From NCBI GenBank assembly GCA_903813345.2, contig CAIIXF020000009.1:33144740-33208739 (forward strand): a stretch of DNA of 64,000 nt, written 5' to 3'. The notes beneath the pieces are model-generated. The model saw nothing but the letters and a program-made list of their open reading frames with translations. It did no database searches and had not been told where the DNA came from. This document shows positions 57,331 through 64,000 of the stretch, in pieces. This DNA comes from Owenia fusiformis (taxonomy: Eukaryota > Annelida > Polychaeta > Sabellida > Oweniidae). Both the position numbers and the translations under genes were made by a program. Numbering within the stretch: the stretch's first letter is position 1; every line of letters begins with the position of its first letter.

Positions 57331-58810
57331 GAGAGCAAGTGTTAGTCCACCCTCCCATCTGACGGCCATGTAAACGACAAAAGTCTGCTAAAATAAGTGT
57401 AAGTACACGATCGATTCTTTACAACTACATGTACCGTTTGCAAAAGACGTGATTGCATTTGAATTTGAATAGTATTTACATTTAATTAGTGCAATTTTTT
57501 GGCACATTAGAACAGGATGGAAAATAATTCATAATTTGATTATAAATATATGAAATACAATTGGACATCCCCAAATACCCAACAAAGTTGAAATACCCAT
57601 TGTATTATTAGGCCTATATACGAGTACTTTAAAAATGTAAGAAATATCGAATATTGATAAACGATAATTTGTCTCTTACACCACACGCAGACACGGTGTC
57701 TTACATATACAGCCTCCAATATCATATATTGCTCACCAATTTGATTTTCAATTTACCAATACCACTGTGAATACTAATATAACCCGAATTATGCATCAAA
57801 GAGAATCATAATCCTTTGTTTCCAACAACTCGCTATACTTAGTAACGGGACCCACCGCCCCATGGACAGATACTGTATGTCATACGAGACTAATTGAATA
57901 ATTCCAATATCCCGAACCTTGTATAGGATAAACTATATGTATGCACAAGTGCAAAGGGAATAGGACCCCAAATTGTAACGGGAAGAAAACAAACCAAAAC
58001 TATCCCAAACCATGATCTTACGTGAAAATAAACAATGTATTCTTATCCCATTAACATTATCACAATCTGGGACCGCAAGAAACAAAAAATACAAAAAAAA
58101 ACAGAATATGCAACATACAAAAGGTGTATTTTTGAAGAGCAATGATAAAAGAACGAAGTCGGCCATCATCATGATCTTTCAAAATGAATATAAAATAGAA
58201 AAACAGCCTTTTTTGTGTAACTGTAAAATAGGTTGACTAAGAAGTATTCAGTTAAGGTACATTTTTATGAAAAACGACCATTTCGATTCGATTACATATA
58301 ATGTCCACAGACCATCATCCAATGCAAAGACCCAGGTTATGGGTGTGGTGAAAAAGTTTGGATGCTATTTTTTTAGACTACCATACCGATCCAAAATCCT
58401 AACCTCCAATATGATGTATGACGGGAAAGCATTCTCTGGTTTCTTCATCCCAAGGTACATGTTCAGTGGTAATAGAAACGAATTAATAGATCAATGTAAT
58501 TAAAAGTATATAAATGAATGCTGTTTCGTAATCATATTAACAACATTAATTCTATATTGAATGCTAACACACACGGCAATTTATCAATTATCAGTTCAAT
58601 TATACAATATTTCATTTATACAAGAGAAATAATCTTTAATTAGAAAGTATAGAAAAATTATATGTAACATAACAGCAAGAGGCACGACACACTTTGTGAT
58701 TTTGGTTCATATTCAGGCTGTTACTTACATTAACAAATACATAGACAGAAGGATAGAAGGAAGATAGAAGGGTAGAAGGACTTTGGGATGAGTTTTTTTA
58801 ATGAAGCACA

Positions 58811-60630
58811 ATGTCAGTATCTGTGAAAGTTATGACCATTATACTAACACTGTTCATTTTTTACATTACCTTTGATCTTGTACAGTCCCAAACAACATGT
58901 ATTGGAATATCGCTTTCTAAATATCAATGGGAAGATGAGATATACATTAAATTCCCTAATGCTGAGGCACTAGAAAATCCTCTGAAGTCATTTAAAGTTT
59001 TGACAAGGACCAGATGCGAGTCTAGCTGCTCTGTTGTACCAGAAACATGCAAATCGTATAACCTACGATACATTGAAGGAGAGAAACACATGAAAATGTG
59101 TGAATTATTTGGGCCATATTTGACGAGCGAATCGCCTACTAACACAACAAAAGATGTTGACCACTACATGAGAAAAGGTAACTTTTAAACAATTTCGGCA
59201 CGCAAGATTGCAAATAGGTTTATAAACGACTAAATGTGTCCACTGTGACAATGTTTACCATGACCATGCAATATATATTGAAAATATTGCTTATTATTTC
59301 TTAAAAACAGATTTTTGTCAATGGTGATTTTTTAACAAAAATCAAATTTTGCTATGGAAACTCGGACAACATAACATATTATGCATCAAGTCCGTCGATG
59401 ATTTCTAACTGGTTAATGAAATATGTTTCCCACCATCTCGAGGGGTTGTTTAATTTGTCGTACTCATAAGAAATAATACGTTTTATAATGTCCATATATT
59501 TTGTATCCTCCAACACATACTCAACAAATTCAATTTACTAAAAATTCGAATTAATTGAGCATTTATATAACAATTATTCAAATACTACATTGCTTTAGTA
59601 TAATTTCTGAAAATAATTGTTTGAAATAATTTATGTGCATTCATTAAATCTTAATGTTTGGAGGATACAAAATATTGGACAGCAGAACCTAAATCCACCA
59701 CAAAATAACAATATTTTGTCTAATGTTTTCATTGTCTGTCATTTAAGAGGTAACCCTGGAGGGCACTTTCTGGCGAAATCTCAAACAAATGATGCATCAG
59801 CAATGTTAATTTAAACAGGGTGTTGGAGGATACAAAATATTAGACAAATGGTATCTGCATAGAAAAAGCATTTCATTGCAAGGGTAATACACATTTAACA
59901 TCGCCCTTTTAAGACTTGATGACAAACATATTTTTTATGTAGTATGAAAAAATATCAACGCAATCGATGCCCTGTATGTACTGTAATCCGGTTTTGTATC
60001 ACCACAGTGACAAAAAATCATCATTTAAGTTGTTTTTGAGAAATAATAACCAATATTTTCAGTATACTGTACATCGCATGATTATAATAACTAGTTGTGA
60101 TGACTTTACATCAAATGTACCTGGTATCAACGCACACAGCACAGGCTTCAGTAAAACAACTGATATAACGGGAAATACGTCTTTTATAATCAAAAATTGA
60201 GGGAGCTGTGAAATACGCTATGGTATTTTTTATCACAGGGTACTGAATCAGTCAGTTGCTGTGGCAATTTCTTTGATTAAACGTAATATATGGAGCTAAA
60301 AATAACTTAGTGTTTTCATGAAAAATAGCATGCTGCCCTACGCCGGACAAATCTTTCGATGACAATCCGGAAATATGGATCTTATTCAGGCAATATATCT
60401 TTTTTCAGAATTCAGATTGTCGCTTTTGTGTATGCTTAAATGCCTTTAATTTCATATTGTATGCTTTAATGCCTTTAATTTCATATTGTTTAAACTCCAG
60501 CTTCCTGTAGAGAAAACGGCGAACAGCTGATATCTGGAGATACTTACTATGTTAATGATGCAGGGATAACCGCATCGTCAACTCATAGCCCTGGTCTCTC
60601 TACATTACAATCTAGATTGGACACACAGGG
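58811..60630 (+). CDS. secreted PAN/apple plus discoidin-type protein, first two exons
   Basis: Exon 1 (58811-59177) begins MSVSVKVMTIILTLF with a signal peptide ending near VQSQ (residue ~26). It then has an apple/PAN-like segment with the usual Cys pattern: F..L.RTRCESSCSV, CKSYNLRY, MCELFG (residues ~60-105). The donor G|GTAACT is in phase 1. Exon 2 (60501-60630, acceptor AAACTCCAG) continues in frame: SCRENGEQLISGDTYYV, then ITASSTHSPGL…SRLDTQG, which matches the beginning of an F5/8 type C (discoidin) domain. A donor GTATGC at 60631 follows; without splicing the frame stops 5 codons later. The rest of the discoidin domain is not found before 61915. PAN and discoidin domains bind proteins or glycans outside the cell; the specific role is unknown. 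Confidence 0.72.
59495..59841. mobile_element. MITE with ATATTTTGTATCCTCCAACA ends (in PAN gene intron)
   Basis: ATATTTTGTATCCTCCAACA at the left faces TGTTGGAGGATACAAAATAT at the right, and a third copy of GGAGGATACAAAATATTGG sits inside at 59658. It lies within the 1.3 kb intron. No clear target duplication. Confidence 0.6.
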
Positions 60631-60727
60631 GTATGCATGTTAGCTTATCTATTTCTTATCTATACCTACTGAGGTTCTAGGTACATAACGAGCAGGAATA
60701 TATACTGTATCTAGCCAAGGTCCGGGG

Positions 60728-60756
60728 CGGGATGGATACACGCTGTATCCATCCCG
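60728..60756. repeat. perfect hairpin CGGGATGGATACA
   Basis: Arms CGGGATGGATACA and TGTATCCATCCCG with a CGC loop are followed at 60770-60900 by a low-complexity TTTTTTTT-rich stretch. The hairpin is GC-rich in an AT-rich setting and could be a structured RNA or the end of an element. Nothing further is seen to 61914. Confidence 0.5.
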
Positions 60757-61914
60757 GTCCCGCTCCTGAATTTTTTTTCACAATTTTTTCAAAATTTTTT
60801 TTTGAATTTTTTTTGAATTTTTTTTCCCAAAATGTTTTTCCCATTTTTTCCAAATTTTTTTCACATTCTTTTTTTTAAGAAAATGTTCACATTTTTTTCA
60901 AATTTTTCAAAATATGAGTTATATGAGTTTGAAAATCTCAGAAACTTAAAAAACACTTTATAACACCAAGAAAATGTGTATCTTAAATATATTTTTGATT
61001 TTTGGAACTTTATAAGTAGGTAGCGATCTGAGGCACTTCGATCAGGGTGTTGTCGGGACAATTTCTCTTGTGACTTAGGTTATGTATTTAGGTCTATCTC
61101 AACAGATTTTACTGGTCTTATACGCCGCAAATGGTGCGAAAGATGGTAAAATTGCATTTTCGACCCTAAAATTCAGATTTCTTGGGGGTACATTATTCTT
61201 TAGCTATAAAACAAAAACTAACCAACCAATGCTTCTTTCTTTTAGTGTTTCTGTTATGAGTAATTATATTCAAAATGCATATGTAAAAAAATTGAAGAAT
61301 TTTAACTTAATTTTAAAACAACAACATTTTTTCACCCTAAAATCATAGAATTTAGGGGGGTCGAGAGACACTGATCGGAATTGATATTTTAATTTCTCAA
61401 TCAATCTGTGTTTAATATTAATGAAACTTTCCTAAAAATAGCACCAACATGTCCCCAGCATATTACCCATAAAGAAAAAACTCAAACTCTGATGTTTTTA
61501 TCTATTGGGGTCAATTTACCTCTCCCCTCTATCCCTTATAAAAGGGGTGTGGCCATTAATACATGTAGATTTAAACAGTAGAGTAGCATGATGTCATATT
61601 AAATGAATACATGTACATATCATGTATTTTATCAGATATATTACCATCAAATATTTTCACTTAGGTGTATACACATAGTACATACCTTTGAATTATTTAT
61701 AATACAATATTTATTCTGTGTAGGCTAGAGATATAAGAATGTTAAAAATCGGAAGTTGAATAGTATCTAATACACAGTTCAAGACTCAGTCATAATATTC
61801 ATTTTATGAATTTCTGTCATCACAAATGTTGTGTTTATTCACCAGAATATATTTCATCCACAAAGCTTTGTATTTCATAACCTTCCTCTTCATTTTGATC
61901 TTCTAAAGTATCAA

Positions 61915-63754
61915 CTAATACGATAACATCAACCAGGTCCTGGGGTAGAATTTTATCTGGATTTGACGCTCATTGAAATCCAAATGGCCATCTTTCATCC
62001 GCCATCCATGTGACACAGGGGAGGGAATTGATGGGGAGGGGATGTGGGCCAGTTTCCATATGTGTGCTTGATAACTGGCCCTTGCTAGATGCAGCTGTAA
62101 TGAATCTTTACATGGGGGTAGGAGGCTTATGTCAGTGCCTTCATAGCTTGTTATCACACTTGGAGCAGATTTTGGTTGGAATTTGTTCTTGAATAAGGTA
62201 TATCTCAGCTCATTTATATTTGAACACTTTTTGTTTCCATACATCTGGCAAGAAAACTTCTCAGCACATTTAGCAGTTTGATCACTAATGACCTCTCCAA
62301 TGGTGCCGAAACCTTTTTGAAATTCTACAGATCTCATAAGTAATTTTAGGTGGGGGCGACAATTTCCGCCTTCTCACAAAGGCACTGAAGGAATCACATC
62401 GAGTGAATGAATGGAAGGCTGGCAAAGCATTACAAATTTATAAATGTCTGAACTGAGCGCATTTCCTACTTCCTTTACATTAAAGGGGCAACAAGGACTG
62501 TAGAGAGAAAATTCACATTTTTCTCTTTTTTTCTGAGCTATCAGGTCAATATTTGGCTTAAAATCTTCGTTGACATACCTATTTTCTTAAAATGTATGAA
62601 TAAACTCTCAATTTCAGCATTTAGAAGTGTAAATTCAGTTCAAAGCTTCTATAAAGGGAGTCCCACTTATAGATTTTTAAGATTCACCACGTTTCAAGAG
62701 GAATATCAGCTGAAACAATGTTCATCCAGGGGGTTTCTTTGTACATAATAATAAAAATATATGTTAGTCTTGATGAAATATCCAAACTTAAATATATTTT
62801 GACACTGGTCGATGATCGTTAAATGGCCCCCCTGCACTAATTGTTGCACTTTAAATGAGTCATCTGTGGTCTGCACTACCAGTGTCGAAAATTAATGGAG
62901 TTTGAATAAGATTGGAAAGTACACAAGAAGTACAAAAACATCGCTATTTGGGGATCTCACAACTATAGTTTTTTCTGTATTTTCAGGTTCATTTGCCATG
63001 TTAATTGCACGGAGTATAATTTTTGTATCTGCTTCTTTGTGGGAAGATTTCTGGCTAGGTTCAACTCTATGTGTAACAGTAGTTCCATCACTGGTTACCA
63101 CTGTACAGATCTCACCACATGTAAAACAAATCTGTCTTTCTTTGAGTTTAGGAGCATTTTCATCTTTTTGCATTCTTCAAGGATCAACTGGCTCAGCTGC
63201 ATTTCATTCTCATCATTTAAAAGGAATTCCTTCCAATTGTTAGAAATCCTGGTATTAGGTCCACAATTGTTTTTTCTGGTGTGGGTCCATGTAATATTTT
63301 ATGTTTTTTCCAGCTCATTTTATAATTTTGACTTTTCTGTTTTAACCAAGAGCCCATCAGGTGTTCCAAGAGCCCAGGGTATTGGACTCAGGGAATATTC
63401 CAATATTTGCTTTAGACTGATACTATGCTACTCTGATAACATTGACTAACTGGCCAAATATATTGCGCTCAGCTCTAATCTCAATCAGTTTGTTTCCAGA
63501 GCTTTTCACCTTTTTGACTTCAGCATTGAATTCAGATGTTTTCAGTTTTATTTTATGGGGTCATGAAAACTTTTGTCCTTCTGCTCAAATCGGTCTTGAA
63601 TAAATTGCTTAAAGACTTGTATGCCCTTGGATGCTGCATTTAAGAGATCAAATCCTAAATTAGAGGTTGTTGGCATTCCAGATGATATGCAGTATAAATT
63701 ATCATTGTCCTGAATTTGGAATGGATTGAGAAAGCCATCAATTGAATCAATCAA
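61915..63754 (-). pseudogene. decayed multi-copy transposon-type gene, interrupted by a TTAA MITE
   Basis: Minus-strand segments in changing frames, in order: FIQDRFEQKDKSFHDPIK (63570), KKVKSSGNKLIEIRAERNIFGQL, LEYSLSPIPWALGTPDGLL with VKTEK, HKEADTKIILRAINMA, IVVRSPNSDVFVLLV, QTPLIFDTGSADHR, LINVKEVGNALSS, ALPAFHSFTRCDSFSAF, EKFSCQMYG…NINELRYTLF, LPPCKDSLQLHLARASYQAHIWK and SPVSHGW. I recognise this order as a long protein found in many near-identical copies in invertebrate genomes (EADT, SPDTDVLVL, FTGCD, LPPT..SL..H..RA-YQA motifs), probably transposon-encoded; I cannot name the superfamily. At least four frameshifts or stops, and the insertion at 62484-62850, disable it. It may extend past the right edge. 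Confidence 0.65.
62484..62850. mobile_element. 367-bp TTAA-flanked MITE inside the pseudogene
   Basis: TTAA at 62480-62483 and 62851-62854 flank ends AGGGGCAACAAGGACTG and (inverted) AGTGCAACAATTAGTGC. Deleting the element and one TTAA turns the pseudogene's minus strand into CTC ATT AAT GTA AAG, which reads LINVK in the expected motif. The interior is AT-rich and noncoding. Confidence 0.7.
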
Positions 63755-64000
63755 ATTAATTAATAATAGAACATCAGACTGTAATAAGCCTTGAATAGCT
63801 TACTATTCTCCATTATTGTTTTGCTGTGTTCCCTGCAAATAATAGATAGCAATTTATAATTGCAATTAGATAATCAGTTTTCTAATCAAAGTTAAATATA
63901 AAGGTGTTTTATATAAAGTAAAACCTATGTACAGTGAACATCTATAGAGCCACAAAAAATATGTTCACTATTGGTAGATTTCAATACAGAGAGACAATTT

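Noticed and set aside
58267-58503. 78-codon frame upstream of the PAN gene
   Set aside because: No signal peptide, no domain and no splice evidence.
63039-63449. 136-codon plus-strand frame near the right edge
   Set aside because: Antisense to the decayed transposon-type gene; Ser/Phe-rich composition typical of a shadow.

Overview
The window reads as animal nuclear DNA: AT-rich, with split genes, GT-AG introns, non-LTR retrotransposon remnants and very many palindromic or foldback DNA elements. The gene content (Chibby, an LRRC14/PRAME-like LRR protein, a collectin-like C-type lectin, a PAN plus discoidin secreted protein) and the pearl/HINE-like repeats with ~155-bp tandem cores suggest a marine invertebrate, perhaps a mollusc or another lophotrochozoan. 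The species cannot be fixed from sequence alone.

Layout. 1-2810: a small hairpin MITE, one possible minus-strand exon and a local duplication. 2811-7826: a ~5 kb inverted-repeat (foldback-like) element whose arms are tandem arrays of an ~80-bp unit. 9693-34705: the Chibby gene on the plus strand, three small coding exons separated by a 23.9 kb intron and a 0.74 kb intron. The large intron holds a 5'-inverted non-LTR fragment, then two direct copies (A 12086-21031, B 23936-32031) of an ~8-9 kb segment. Each copy carries a minus-strand GT31 beta-1,3-galactosyltransferase-like pseudogene, and each GT copy has one frameshift at a different site. Comparing A with B gives natural empty sites for several transposons, with readable target-site duplications.

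37388-41772: a four-coding-exon LRRC14-like gene on the minus strand, convergent with Chibby. 43086-43437: a TTAA-flanked foldback. 45883-50274: a collectin-like gene on the plus strand with a TATA box, a probable noncoding first exon, a signal-peptide exon, a collagen plus C-type-lectin exon and a terminal lectin exon. Its introns contain a GATA-palindrome array and a mariner-like foldback. 50966-52533: another TTAA element with a TA foldback nested inside it. 52626-55178: a 5'-truncated non-LTR retrotransposon, flanked by a 9-bp duplication and interrupted by a tyrosine-recombinase fragment. 56395-57330: G-rich tandem repeats. 58811-60630: the first two exons of a PAN/apple plus discoidin gene. 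61915 to the right edge: a decayed multi-copy (transposon-type) gene on the minus strand, interrupted by a TTAA MITE whose removal restores the local reading frame.

The ordinary genes appear unrelated to one another. The notable content is the mobile-element landscape: at least five TTAA-flanked elements, TA-flanked foldbacks, a CACACTAC element family with 5-bp duplications, pearl/HINE-like elements, and the satellite-armed foldback. No tRNA, rRNA, CRISPR or bacterial-type feature was seen.
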